Shown one piece after another: positions 30,720-41,288 of a DNA stretch of 64,000 bases. The position numbers and the translations under genes are program-made. Each line of letters opens with the position of its first letter. Within the stretch, counting starts at the first letter, position 1. The stretch covers positions 11,023,501 to 11,087,500 of the forward strand of contig OU862908.1 in assembly GCA_917880885.1 (NCBI GenBank), in the 5' to 3' direction. A model generated the notes under the pieces. That model saw only the letters and a list, made by a program, of their open reading frames with translations. It did not search any database and was not told the origin of the DNA. The DNA comes from Limnephilus marmoratus. Lineage: Eukaryota > Arthropoda > Insecta > Trichoptera > Limnephilidae.

Positions 30720-31840
30720 TTTTTTTTTTTTTAAACTTTATTTATTCTCATTTCTTTGTACATAATATAATGTATAATAGCAAATAGTATACATATAATA
30801 ACATAATATATAATAACAAATAGTATTAACAAGAAATGAAAACCCACTAAGGCACTGCCTGAGTGTGGGTAATATTAAAACAAAATTATATTTCCAAGTA
30901 CCCAAAGTATAAAATAAACTTAAAAAACATATAAAATATAAAGTTAGTATAAAAAGTTAGTATTACATCGGTAGAAGAAGTAAAAAATGTTTTTTTTCAG
31001 CCATTATAAAAATAAAATAAAAATATGGAAAAAAACATACTGATTTTTAATTAATTTTTTTTTTTTAGTTATTATAAAAAAATAAACAGAAAACATATTG
31101 TACTACAGTTTAGAGAATTACAGAAAGTGAGTTGTAGAATGATGGATAAATTTATAGAAAAAGCGTTTCAATATCTACATTATTCAACCATAATTTTACC
31201 TCTTTTACATATTTTATCATTTTATTTATCATTTGAGTTTGTAGTGGTAGAAGGTTAAATGAACGAGGACCAATGAAACTGCTATGTGTCTGCAATAATT
31301 TAGTATTGGTTTGTGGGGTGTAAAATATATTATTTATTCTTTTGCTCATTCTGTTTTCATTTATTTCGAAATTATTTTTGTTTTTGAATACATATTTCAA
31401 AGTTTGTAATATAAATAATTTACGTATATTAAATATTTTAGTTTCTTTGTATAATAAGTTGGTCGAGAATGTTTTAGGTTTATTATATATGACTTTAATT
31501 ATGTGTTTTTGAATTATTTGTAGAGGCTTAATAAATGTATCAAGTGCACCACCCCATCCTATAATGCCATAAGTGATTGACGATTGCACCAGGGAAAAGT
31601 AGATCATTTTCAATTTTTCAATGTTTAGTACTTCCTTAAGTCTATAAAATATGTAGGTCAGATATCTTAATTTAGAAGTGATTTGATTAAATGTGATTTC
31701 CAATTAAGGTTTATATCTATTGATACTCCTAAATATTTTATATTTTCGATACTAGTGAGTTCGTTGCACATGAAGCACATTTCTTGATTGCAACTAGTAT
31801 TATCTATACTGATGGACTTGATCCATTATTATTCTGAGCC
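30720..31840 (-). mobile_element. 5'-truncated LINE, minus strand
   Basis: Oligo-T at 30717-30733 marks the 3' tail. About 430 bases of AT-rich 3' region precede the coding relic at 31152-31780. The 5' part is missing, and a short family A copy begins directly to the right. Confidence 0.65.
31152..31780 (-). pseudogene. LINE reverse-transcriptase C-terminal relic
   Basis: On the minus strand KYLGVSIDINLNWKSHL is followed, after a frameshift near 31690, by an open frame of 183 codons. The frame includes RLKEVLNIEKLKMIYFSLVQ, SSITYGIIGWGG and PRSFNLLPL. These match the thumb and C-terminal region of Jockey/CR1-like polymerases ('YLGV.ID..L.W..H', 'L..Y.S.I....YGI..WG', 'R.FN.LP'). The catalytic YADD block is absent. 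Composition is very AT-rich compared with family A, so this is a different LINE. Confidence 0.75.
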
Positions 31841-31861
31841 ACTTACATAATATAATAATAT

Positions 31862-32197
31862 ATTTTTTTTTACATGAGATCCACACAGGAGGCCCTGAGG
31901 AAAATAATTTCCCTCAGGGCCTATGTCATCTTTGGGGATGCTGTGTGGAGGGTTTCTTAAGAAAAGGAAAGAGAGGAGAGATCTGGGAAGGAAAAGGGTT
32001 TAAGGGGTGGGTAGGAATGGGATTCAGTGTGTCTTGGTCATCCGCCTCCAAGACCTAGACAAACCTTACCCCATGAACCCGGGCACGCCTGCTAAATCAC
32101 CAAACGTAGCGAACCACTTGGGGTGACCTATGGCAGAGGTGTTGGTTATCCAATAAAGGTTCCCGGGGCGGCGGTACCCATTCCTGCCTCCCAAAGT
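31862..32197 (-). mobile_element. short LINE family A derivative
   Basis: Oligo-T, then the 3' stem-loop (GGCCCTGAGG / CCTCAGGGCC) and AGGAAAGAG...GGGTGGGTAGG. The sequence then jumps to TCAAGACCTAGACAAACCTTACC, the 5' leader ACTTGGGGTGACCTATGGC and the terminus GGCGGTACCCATTCCTGCCTCCC. The whole coding region and part of the leader are absent. Confidence 0.85.
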
Positions 32198-33157
32198 ATA
32201 TATAGTATTTATAGCTAAACTTACCCATAAAATAAAATAAAAACCTTTCACCTTCACCTTTACTGCCCGTGACATTGTATGTAGATACTAGTTGTGTAAA
32301 AATGTTTAAAAAAATGATTTGTAAGCGTTTGTAAAGATCATGTCATAAAAATTCTCCATCTCTAAAGAGTTCTAAATTCTCCAATCTTTCAAAATTAATA
32401 TCAGCAACTATACTTTTGTCACCAATCTTCTCATACATGTAATACTAACAGTGATGATTGCAGGAAATGTAAAATCATGCAATTTACATTTTACAAATAT
32501 AATGTACTCCGCGTGCAAAGCCGTATCTTCTCCGAGCATAAACTTTCTAATTAAGATGAATATATACGTGAAATCCTATTTAGATACTATTTTGATTAAT
32601 CTTTATGACGAATCGGCTTACAGTATGAACATCAAAAAATATGCTACGGATAAATCGAAGCTTTTACTAGGTTTTCTATGTATTGGAATTACAATAAAAT
32701 TATTATTTACGTAACGAATAATACAAGCGTAAACCACCAAAAAAAATGTTTTTTCATGACTTAACTATGAAGTAATACAAGAAACAATTTAAAAAATACC
32801 CCTTTATGGCTAAGACTATTTTTGAGGTTTTCAATGTTCTAACTTTTTTTCGTTCGTATAAAATTATGCACAAAATAAATAAAAACCACTTTTCCGCTTA
32901 CTAGCCTCGTGCAAAAAGATGCTTGATTTTTAAATTTTGCAGACATGGGATTCTAAATATTTCTAGCGTTTATATTCCTCTTTAAATGTGTTTATCGGAA
33001 GTGACCTGCCAGGTAACTATGTTTTCTGTATTTACATATTTGTAAATAATAAAGTTAGATAGAACTTAGGAATTCATAATAAATTGTATAACGCTCATAA
33101 AGTGATTTTTTAGATAAACGGCGCTGTACAAATTATCCAATGTAAAATACAAATTAT
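32198..33157. other. AT-rich sequence, no gene seen
   Basis: An 87-codon open frame at 32451-32714 has no recognisable motif and is not supported by splice sites. Nothing else is recognised. Confidence 0.3.
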
Positions 33158-33351
33158 CCCGGTAATAGCGGTTTAATTTCGGGAATGATGTACGAGTATG
33201 TACTACAAATATTTATGTACGTATAAATATTTGTAGTACATACTTATTTATGTACGTATAAATATTTGTAGTACATACTTATTTATGTACGTATAAATAT
33301 TTGTAGTACATACTCGTACATCATTCCCGAAATTAAACCGCTGTTACCGGG
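33158..33351. repeat. palindromic element with internal 35-bp tandem units
   Basis: The left arm starts CCCGGTAATAGCGGTTTAAT and the right arm, inverted, CCCGGTAACAGCGGTTTAAT. The arms continue for about 60 bp with few differences. The centre holds a 35-bp unit (TACTTATTTATGTACGTATA...) exactly twice at 33241-33275 and 33276-33310. TTA/TAA lies at the outer borders. It is a MITE-like foldback. Confidence 0.8.
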
Positions 33352-34337
33352 TAACAATAAAAGTAATGCAACCTATTACAAAAAATTAACTTTATTTAAA
33401 TTAATAAAAGTAACTAAAAATGTATGCATTAATCGAATTCATGTTTTCACAAATGTTCAAAATAGTGTCCAGGATTTCCAAATTTCTGCTTTACCACGAG
33501 TTTCCCTTGGCGCAACACATCAAAATGTTATTTCTTAAATCTTTACATCGGATGTTATTTTATCTGAAACATAAAGAAATATCAAATTAGAATTGAATAG
33601 GCATTAAGAATTAAATAACAAAAAATATGTTATTATAGACATCTTTATTATTTTTTATGAATTACACGCCTCTAGCAGTACCTACTTGTAGATATTCGGA
33701 TAGGTCACGGACATATGAATATATCTGGACCTGCCCTAAGTGATAAAAACGTATTATTTCCCCCTCCCCATGGAGCCGGCTAGAGCACCTCCTTGAAGCC
33801 AGCTGGGCTTACGAAAGCCTCGCTTGAATAAAAAAAATGTGACGTCATCATTCTTGTCCTGACCAGCGTAGAGCTAACATCCGTACATTTTACCAAATAA
33901 CACGGCAATATATGAGAGCTTGTGCTATACACCTACCTAGAACATAGCGAATGTCGGCGTTTCTCCAGTGAGCTCGTCACAGGATACAGGGGTAAGTAAA
34001 TTATGAAATATTTGTAAAAGTGTCTTAACTAAATACGGAAACAAAATATTGCTATGTGAATAGGGGCGAACCTTTTCGGGCGAGAATTTGGCCTTCGCAA
34101 ATATGTTATTAACGTGGCAAGCAATTCGCGCTCCCATGTAAAAAGGTCTATTCATTCAAAGCAGATTTTGCTTTTAAGAACTAAATGGTGATATTATAAT
34201 GCAAGATGCCTATATACTGTCAGATTGAATTTTTAACGAATCACAGTCATCTTTCACCTCTTCCCCTCCCATAGTTAGGTTTTACCCCTCATCTGTATCT
34301 TCTGGTCTATTGAATTTGGATGTCTATGGGATAGGTT
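33352..34337. other. unassigned sequence
   Basis: No coding region is supported. A short GC-richer block around 33770-33810 and one near 33950-34150 show no motif or splice signal that I trust. Confidence 0.3.
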
Positions 34338-35230
34338 TGTGGCGACACATCGAGAAACATCTTCTAATATTCGCGCGGCGCGGGTACTTGCCTAGGTACC
34401 TACATATTATGCCGGTCGCGATGTACTTTCTCGCCTGCCGTGCCGGCTGGACGATAATAATATCGCCACCGCCTAGAAAGGTCTAGATTTTATAAGCCGC
34501 CTGAATATTCGGCACCGCGTATGTTCCCGTACCTTCCAGTGTGCACATTGCCGGCGAATGGAACATTACTCCACCGGTCGCGCTGGTATATAAAGCGACT
34601 AAACTCGGCGCTAGCTCAGTCTGTCCCGATCCGTCAGTCAACGCTTGTCCGCCAGCGAGGAACCTCTAGACGTTATACAGACGCTATGTGATCTACACGC
34701 ATTCTCCAGCGCAGCATCTCGGACTCTCCGTAACACCTTCGAGGCTCTTATCCACCACCGCTGTCTCGCAGTCCGGTCCGCCGCACCACGACTTGAGATG
34801 TCTTCTCCCGCAAAGCCCGCCGTGCTTTCTGTTCGGGATGTAACTCGATCTCCGGCAATCACGTTTTGATTTTTTTTTTTGCCTGTCACGTTTCGCTGCC
34901 GCTGAGATTCTCCTCATCGCCTCACAAGGTCTTCTTCCTGCCCTGCGTGTGACTCCAGCTCACCGAAGTCACAGCCGTCAACTCCGTCCTCATGACGTCG
35001 AGCGACCGCCTGGAACTGGTCAGCATCTACCACTCCAGTGATCTGAAGAGACGTTATCTTCACCACTGCAGCTTCCTGACCATCATCACATCTTACAGCG
35101 CACCATCACTGTCTGCTCTTCCGTCTACGCCCCTGGCTCATTGACTATCGCTACGTAGCACAATAAAGACGACTCACATTACATCGACTGACGACTTTTA
35201 TTTATCTCCCGTCTTTACCGATACGGACCG
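34338..35230 (+). mobile_element. solo-LTR-like block with promoter and polyadenylation signals
   Basis: It starts TGTGGCGACACATCGAG and is GC-rich relative to its flanks. It has a TATATAAAG at 34587-34595, an initiator-like TCAGT at 34616-34620 (about 30 bases downstream) and AATAAA at 35162-35167. This U3-R-U5-like order over about 0.9 kb suggests a solo LTR, perhaps of a BEL/Pao element. A host promoter is the alternative. The right border and target duplication were not found. Confidence 0.45.
34587..34620 (+). promoter_or_regulatory. TATA box plus initiator
   Basis: TATATAAAG and CTCAGT are placed about 30 bases apart, the normal insect core-promoter spacing. Confidence 0.5.
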
Positions 35231-35289
35231 CTCCCTCAGGTTCAAATCGACCACGGAAATTTGAAATGCTGTAAAGGACACAACGTTAC

Positions 35290-35376
35290 GGACAATGCAA
35301 CGCTGTCCGAAACATTGGCTAAAGAAGGAGATGGCGCAACACGGCATAACACCCCAAAAACAAATAACGAAAAAAA
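35290..35376. repeat. half copy of a CGGCATAAC foldback MITE
   Basis: GCAACGCTGTCCGAAACATT, GGCTAAAGAAGGAG and CACGGCATAACACCCCAAAA followed by CAAATAACGAAAA match the right half of the foldback at 46961-47134. The left half is not recognisable. A third copy lies at 40672-40828. Confidence 0.65.
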
Positions 35377-35469
35377 GTTCATTGTTTAGGAGAGCGAAAA
35401 GAAAGTTTTCTTTTGTTTTTAAATGATATCTTGTGTGTTTGTAGACCTGTAACTGGTAGCTGGTTCCCG

Positions 35470-35696
35470 ACATGCGTTGCAAAGCCATATTCAAAGAAAT
35501 ACATTGTTTCTCCCTGAATCACCTTTACGTGCGTCCCCTTCCCTACCTTTATAAATTATGGCCTATATGTTATTCTGATTATGTATATATTATTGTAAAG
35601 TTACATTATAATCCATTTAGGAGTTTTTGCGTGAAAGAAAAACAAACACACATACATCCATACAAACTTTCGCGTTTATAATATTAGTAAGATAAC
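35470..35696 (+). mobile_element. RTE-like LINE 3' end
   Basis: The final part reads GGAGTTTTTGCGTGAAAGAA, then CAAACACACATACATCC and ACTTTCGCGTTTATAATATT. This is the 3' end I recognise from very common RTE-type repeats of insects. The 5' part and the coding region are absent. The family call rests on memory of similar ends. Confidence 0.5.
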
Positions 35697-35949
35697 ATTA
35701 AACAGATCTTTCAGAATGCTTGACTTTTTTGTAAATTTCTTTTAAAAGCGTATTTAATTATTTTTTTGATTATTCAGAAAAAAATCTTCCTAAAATGCAC
35801 GTCGTAAAAGATGCACTTATTTTTCTGGAAATTTTTCGGTAACACAGATCGAAAGAGAGAAAAATGGAGAAAAATTAGATAGTTAACTCATTTTGGTGTT
35901 TATGGTCATAACAGTTTTTTAAATTTCCGCTATGGCTTTTTACTGTTTT

Positions 35950-36353
35950 CTTTTTAATTTTTTTTTTCAAATTAACTCTACACTGGTGGCCCTAACGAAA
36001 AAATTTCCCTGAGGGCCTATGTCATCTTTGGGGATGATGTGCGGAGGATCTTTTCAGGGAAAGAAAGGAGAAGTTCTGCGAAGGAAAAAGGTATGACGGG
36101 CAATCTGGAGGTCAATGTGTCTAGAAGTGACGGATATATGAATTCATCCCTCCCACTGCAGTGCAAGGCGATAGGTCAAAAGAGTCCGGCTGGAGAGGTC
36201 TGGAGTGGGTCTCGTTCAACCAATCTCTCCCAATCCGGCCCGCCACGCAGTTGGTTGGCAAACGCATTGCACCCGTGCTAAGTCACCAACGCAGCGAACC
36301 ACTCGGAGTAATCTACGGCAGGGGTGTTAGTACCCATACCCGCCTCCCAAATT
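35950..36353 (-). mobile_element. short LINE family A derivative
   Basis: Oligo-T followed by a decayed 3' stem (GTGGCCCTAACG ... CCCTGAGGGCC), then AGTGACGGATATATGAATTC, GAGTCCGGCTGGAGAGGTC, the leader TGCTAAGTCACCAACGCAGC and the terminus TACCCATACCCGCCTCCC. The polymerase gene is absent. Confidence 0.85.
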
Positions 36354-36466
36354 GCTAACTAAGTATAATTTCGTCCTGTAAAATCTCATATTTTAACGTT
36401 TTCTAGAAAATTTTGGTCTTGGTTTTTCCACTGGAAACAATAAACATACAAGCATTTTGTTCATAC

Positions 36467-36649
36467 TTTTGATATCGTAGCAGACGACGTGAGTATTCTT
36501 GGAGTAGGGGTCCAGCTGGATGATGGTGTCGTAGGAGCAGCTGCGGGATCCCTTGGGACACGTGTGCCCTTCACACGTGGGCGGCGTCTCGCCCGTGGCC
36601 TCGTTCACAGTCAGCGTGCGCACTATGTCGCGCTGCTCTATCACAGACC
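36467..36649 (-). CDS. cysteine-module secreted protein, exon 3
   Basis: A splice acceptor TTGGTATTTTCCAG precedes GGTCTGTGATAG, and a donor AAAA^GTATGA closes the exon, giving 183 nt in phase 1-1. The reading VIEQRDIVRTLTVNEATGET continues to PTCEGHTCPKGSRSC and ends NTHVVCYDIK, a C-x4-C-x6-C-x18-C module. If the donor is not used, the frame runs on for about 24 codons to a stop at 36393-36395 and this would be the last exon. The codon use is GC-rich against AT-rich flanks, as in exons 1 and 2. No further module was found below 36.4 kb. Confidence 0.75.
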
Positions 36650-36962
36650 CTGGAAAATACCAAATTTATTACCATACTAACCGGCTACACCCATGATTTC
36701 GATTTTTTGATGATGTGAAAAATGAAAATTGTCAAATATGTCCCTTTACCTACAAATTTTCAAGCATAAACAGACTTGCATTCTTTCCAGATATTTGTAA
36801 AGCGGTCATACCGAAATGATTTTATCACACTCATGCCTCAGGGATCTCATTTCTACAGCATTTAGTCTACTTTCATCCCTTTTCTAGCAATTCCACGCCA
36901 TCGTGTATTGCCAGCCTCGCTTGATAATTTTTTTCAGGGACCCCCGCATCAGTTCTCTGTTA

Positions 36963-37686
36963 AGGCACCAGACCACTGTAAAAAAAATTGTCATCATTTT
37001 TATTTCATTTTCTGAATGGTCCATTTGTTAAAAATGCTCTCACCAAATGTTGTAGAGAAATTCGTAAAATTGATAGAGATACAGTAGCATTTTATGTAAA
37101 ACCGTTTGAAACAGTTTATGTTGAATTACTTCAGCAAAACTTTGAACGCGTTTTTTTCGGTACTGTGTTTTTCAACCCGGTTGATAAAATATTAATAAAA
37201 ACTTAAACAACATACTAAAAAAAATCTTTAACTGTTCGAAAATCCAAACTCTATGGCACCACGTAGGAATTTTTTTTAAAGGGACTCCTATTTTTTTTAT
37301 GAACGTTGAAAATTTTTCCAAAGCAACCGGAAATAAAATTCGCTGGTCCGCCATTTTTTTTTCTTTTTTCAAGTATCAAATTCCCTTGCGTGGTGCCATA
37401 GATATTGGATTTTCGAACAGTTTAAGACTTGGTGCATGCAAATCTGATGTATAGTTTTTTTTTAATATGTTGTCAACCAGGTTGAAATGCATAGATTCGA
37501 GAAAACACGTTCAAAGTTTTGCTGAGTAATAATTCAACTTTCAAACCGTTTCAAACGGTTTCACATAAAATGATGTATCTCCGTCAATTTTAAGAATTTC
37601 ATTTAAAAAAGTAGTGAAAGTATTCTTAACAAATGCATCTCTCCGAAAATGAAATTTAAAAAAAAATTTACAGTGGTCTGATGCCT
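36963..37686. mobile_element. foldback element with about 330-bp arms
   Basis: AAGGCACCAGACCACTGTAAA on the left is matched by AGGCATCAGACCACTGTAAA inverted on the right. Inner segments such as AAAACTTTGAACG.GTTTT, CTGTTCGAAAATCCAA and CTATGGCACCACG are also present as inverted pairs. The centre is near 37330. It lies in the intron between exons 2 and 3 of the cysteine-module gene and codes for nothing. Confidence 0.8.
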
Positions 37687-38054
37687 CGATAGAATTCTTA
37701 CCTTATCTGCAATATCGTGATGGCTATCACGTAAGAACCACACTTTATTTTTTTAACTAACAGTTTTAATTCACAAGTGGAAAGTAACAAATATTTACGT
37801 TGTGTCTTTTTTATATGATGAGTGCATTGAGAATAAGTAATATCTATTAAAATAAACAAAAAATAGGGAAGAAAGTCCTAAAAACTACCAAGCAAGATCT
37901 TCTAGAAAAGATTACTTTTAGCAACAAGCACCAGAGTTGCCAGAAACCATAAGAAAATTAATTGGAAGTATGCCACATCGCGTCGCGTCGCATCGAAGCC
38001 GTGATTGCCAGGCTATATCACCAAATAGTATGTATGTATATACCGGTGACCGGA
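37687..38054. other. intronic sequence, nothing recognised
   Basis: Part of the intron between exons 2 and 3; no element or coding seen. Confidence 0.3.
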
Positions 38055-38229
38055 CAATTCAGAATGAAATCAACTCAGATTCTTTGAAAAGTCATTAAAC
38101 GTGATGAAAAAAAAAATAATAATTGGTCAAATAGATTACGTAGGTTACTTTTATGGGCTGTTTAAATTATTTTTTTCATAGCTTTTATGACTTTTCAAAG
38201 AGGTGTTGAGCTGACTTGATTCTGAGTTG
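38055..38229. repeat. small inverted-repeat MITE
   Basis: TTTGAAAAGTCAT.AA.CG.TGATGAAAAAAA-type sequence on the left is repeated inverted on the right (CTTTTATGACTTTTCAAAG), and the outer parts CAACTCAG / CTGAGTTG also pair. Length about 175 bp, no target duplication found. Confidence 0.6.
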
Positions 38230-39200
38230 CAATGGAACCATTTGTACCTACCTAAGAAATGTGTGATGTGTTTATATTTTTAATTTTATTTTTATTACAC
38301 AATTACTTGTGATTGAAAAAATAGGCTATAACATTGTCGTTTTAATTACGTTTGCTTGAAAAAATATCCAAATTGTACGGTTGCAAAAAAATACCACTGT
38401 GTGCAAAAAAATACCGCCGTGTGCAATATATTAGGTACCAAACGTATTTTATTTTTATTTTGTAGTTCCACAGTTTCCGCCACAGACCTACGCATCAAAC
38501 ACCACGACCTAGTAGCGCCATCTGTTGGGCCGGCTAGTAGCTAATGTCTGAAAAATGCGTGTGTCAGCGTGAGCGCCACCAAAATTTGATATAATGCATT
38601 GTTTCAGCTAGATTGGATGTCGGGAAATGGGTTAATTTCCACTTCCAAAATTTGCATTCATTAATTCCAAAAAAACAAAATCTATATTCAAATAGAAGTT
38701 TTTTAAAATACACTCGACCGTTAATTAATTCGATTCACAGATTTTATTTATTCGACCTTTGGAAATTCAAATTTTGTGAAATACATTTAAATCGATACCT
38801 AAGTTCCAAAGTGTAACAACTCATTAAAAACACGGTTTTGAATTAAGTATGAGGAAATGATTAGAATACCGATATATATTGTACCAGTTTCTAAATGTGA
38901 CAAGTGGTGATCTGTGAAAATTAGAATAATCGTGTTAATTATTCTTCAGAATTATACGTCTTTTTACAAATATTTACCAAGTCGTATAAAAATCTAAATC
39001 ACCACCACATTAAATCAGAATTACATCAATTACTTTAGATCCGAATTGTAACAAAGTACAAAATGGTGTGAAAACTCAATAAGATTAGAAAAAAATAATA
39101 TCTGCGTTTCTAATATTATGAAAATAAATTATTTTTATGAATCCTCGAATTTTATTAAAATCTACAAAAATTAGATGTCCACTGTCCAGTGTAGAAAATT
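38230..39200. other. intronic AT-rich sequence
   Basis: No gene or clear element. AAATACCNCYGTGTGCAA occurs twice in tandem at about 38388-38425. Confidence 0.3.
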
Positions 39201-39202
39201 AC

Positions 39203-39847
39203 AGTCTGTCAAATAAGAGTAGAAAACATATGAGGGCGCCACTGTGGTTCAAATGGCAATACTAAACATATAACTCATGGTGTTGATGTAAAGCTGTGTA
39301 ACCTACATTTTTATAAAAACTTAAAAATTTAAATTTTCATTACAATATGATTACCCACTGATCTCAAAATTAGAATTGCGTATAGGTATATTATTATTAT
39401 ACCTTCGCGATTTTGTGTTAACATAATGAAGAAAAATGATAATGTAATAAAGTATAAAGCACAGTTTAGAGATTGCTCACATTTATTTGCTTTTAAGTAC
39501 CTAGGGTACCGGGCTTTAGATCGTGTCTCTAATTTTAGATCTGAATATATTTAACTCATTCAGATCTAAAAGTAGTGTGACTAAACTCACCATTAGTGAT
39601 TCTTCCTTTCTATCTACTGTTAAATTCAAATTTATGTTAAATTAAATGAAAGTAAATCGCTTTATAAAACACCTTTTAATCAAATTTATGTCATGAACAA
39701 AAAATGTTTTTTAAAATGTGGTTTACTGTGTTCTATACATTCAGTGACATTGCACTTTAAAAGAATATTTGACAGTTTAATTGGTGTTGCCAGCCTACAA
39801 ATTTTGAAGTTCAATTTTTTATATTTTCTACTCTTATTTGACAGACT
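39203..39847. mobile_element. DNA element with perfect 24-bp terminal inverted repeats
   Basis: AGTCTGTCAAATAAGAGTAG and four further bases at 39203-39226 are exactly complementary to 39824-39847. The 600-bp interior has no coding. A target duplication is not obvious, so the superfamily is open. Confidence 0.75.
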
Positions 39848-40031
39848 CTAAACTTGCACAAAATCTTTCCTAACTATGGAATCTCCGAGAACTGTGCTTT
39901 TTGAGATGTTACGTCACTTTTGTCGCACAACATTTGCGTCACTTTTGTTGTGCCACAATTGTTCAAATGACAATAATAAAAATATAACTCATGGTGGAAA
40001 TGTAAAGCTGTGTAAAGTAACCTACATTTTT
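39247..40031. repeat. direct duplication of a 70-bp segment
   Basis: GTTCAAATGGCAATACTAAA with the following ATATAACTCATGGTG and GTAAAGCTGTGTAA at 39247-39316 recurs at 39961-40031. One copy is inside the 24-bp-TIR element, the other just outside it. Confidence 0.75.
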
Positions 40032-40671
40032 GGAACTGATCTATTAAAAAAATAACTGGGTTTTAAAATCAACTTTTCAACTCGAAACAAACAAACATTC
40101 ACTCCAAAACAATTATTAGAAATTCCAATGGCAGGTATTTCCGTGAAATCAGCTGATGTATCCTATTAGAAGCCTATTTGTCACTTCTATCATGCTAATA
40201 ATATAGAGCAGACCCGTCAAAAATCAATAATATATCATTTATATTATCAATAATAAAATTGTCGCATTGATAATTGCGAGTTAGCTAAAAAGCGCAGTCT
40301 TGTAAAATCACAAAACACGACTTTACTTGTCAAGATTAATCCTGAGAAATTGAAACAAAAGAAATACACATTTCAAATATATAGAATTTAAATTTACTTT
40401 ATGGCTTGTCAGAATTCTTGACATATCTGTTCCAATTTTTAAAATGACACTGTGGTGAATTCAAAACAAATCCAAGTTACAATCACATACATACGTCGTG
40501 AAAAACCACTGGATATTACAATTCCAATTTTGAAAAAGACAAATAACAGGTAGGTGCTTTATCGCTTATCTGAATTCTTTACGCATCAGTTCTAATTTTG
40601 AAAATGATACTTATATTCAAAAAAACTCCGAGCTCATTCACCAGAGTTACTGTGATGTGATGTGATTTTAG
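40032..40671. other. intronic AT-rich sequence
   Basis: No supported gene or element. Two loosely similar segments (CTT.TCTGAATTCTT near 40400 and 40570) suggest an old duplication. Confidence 0.3.
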
Positions 40672-40828
40672 ATTTTCCCGGCCAAAAGTATTTCCGTTAT
40701 TTATTTGTTTACGCTACCTCCTTCTTTAGCCAACATTATCCGTTATCAAGGTAGATTTGTGACATACGGAGGTAACGCAGTACGGCATAACACCCCAAAA
40801 TGAAAAAACGAAAAAAAAGTTACAACGA
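40672..40828. repeat. CGGCATAAC foldback MITE, diverged copy
   Basis: GATTTTCCCGGCCAAAAGTA, GCTACCTCCTTCTTTAGCCA and ACGGCATAACACCCCAAAA match the foldback at 46961-47134. The central palindrome is degraded. It ends just before exon 2 of the cysteine-module gene. Confidence 0.7.
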
Positions 40829-40868
40829 CCCATAACACAAATTCAGCAATTTGAAATAATTGGCATAC

Positions 40869-41054
40869 CTAAATCATCCCTGCAAATGAGATGCGTGTTC
40901 TCGATGGGCGGATTTCTCCTGATCAGGGGTGTGGAAATGGTGGTGCAATTGAACGCCCCTGGCTTGCACCTGTGTCCGCCACACTCCACCACTGGAATGG
41001 GGTACTCTGCCTCGCTCAGGGGTGTATCGTATGACTCCTGGGATACTGTCCTTT
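40869..41054 (-). CDS. cysteine-module secreted protein, exon 2
   Basis: Acceptor CATTATTCTTTTGCAG precedes AAAGGACAG, and donor GATTTAG^GTATGCC closes a 186-nt exon in phase 1-1. It reads RTVSQESYDTPLSEAEYPIP, then VVECGGHRCKPGAFNC and ENTHLICRDDL. The cysteines form C-x4-C-x6-C-x20-C, the same spacing as in exons 1 and 3. An NCT at GAFNCT could be glycosylated (N-C-T). Because the exon is symmetric (1-1), it could be skipped or duplicated without breaking the frame. Confidence 0.8.
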
Positions 41055-41288
41055 CTGCAAAAGAATAATGAAAAACTTTTAATCGAATTTTTAGATAAAT
41101 TTTATTCCTACCATTCGTCAAATTTTACATTAGGCGAAAATCATCTAAAAACGTCCAAGGAGTTATTTCACCATCCTCCTGATAGCTTATCCATACGATA
41201 ACCAATATTAATAAATAAACAATGCCCTTTACTTGTAATCTGAATGTCGCGGAATCGAATCCCGGCGTGCGCAAATAAATTTTATTTC

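Noticed and set aside
33937..34155. Minus-strand frame containing ELTGETP, similar to EATGETP in exon 3 of the cysteine gene
   Set aside because: It has neither the four-cysteine spacing nor flanking phase-1 splice sites. The likeness is too short.
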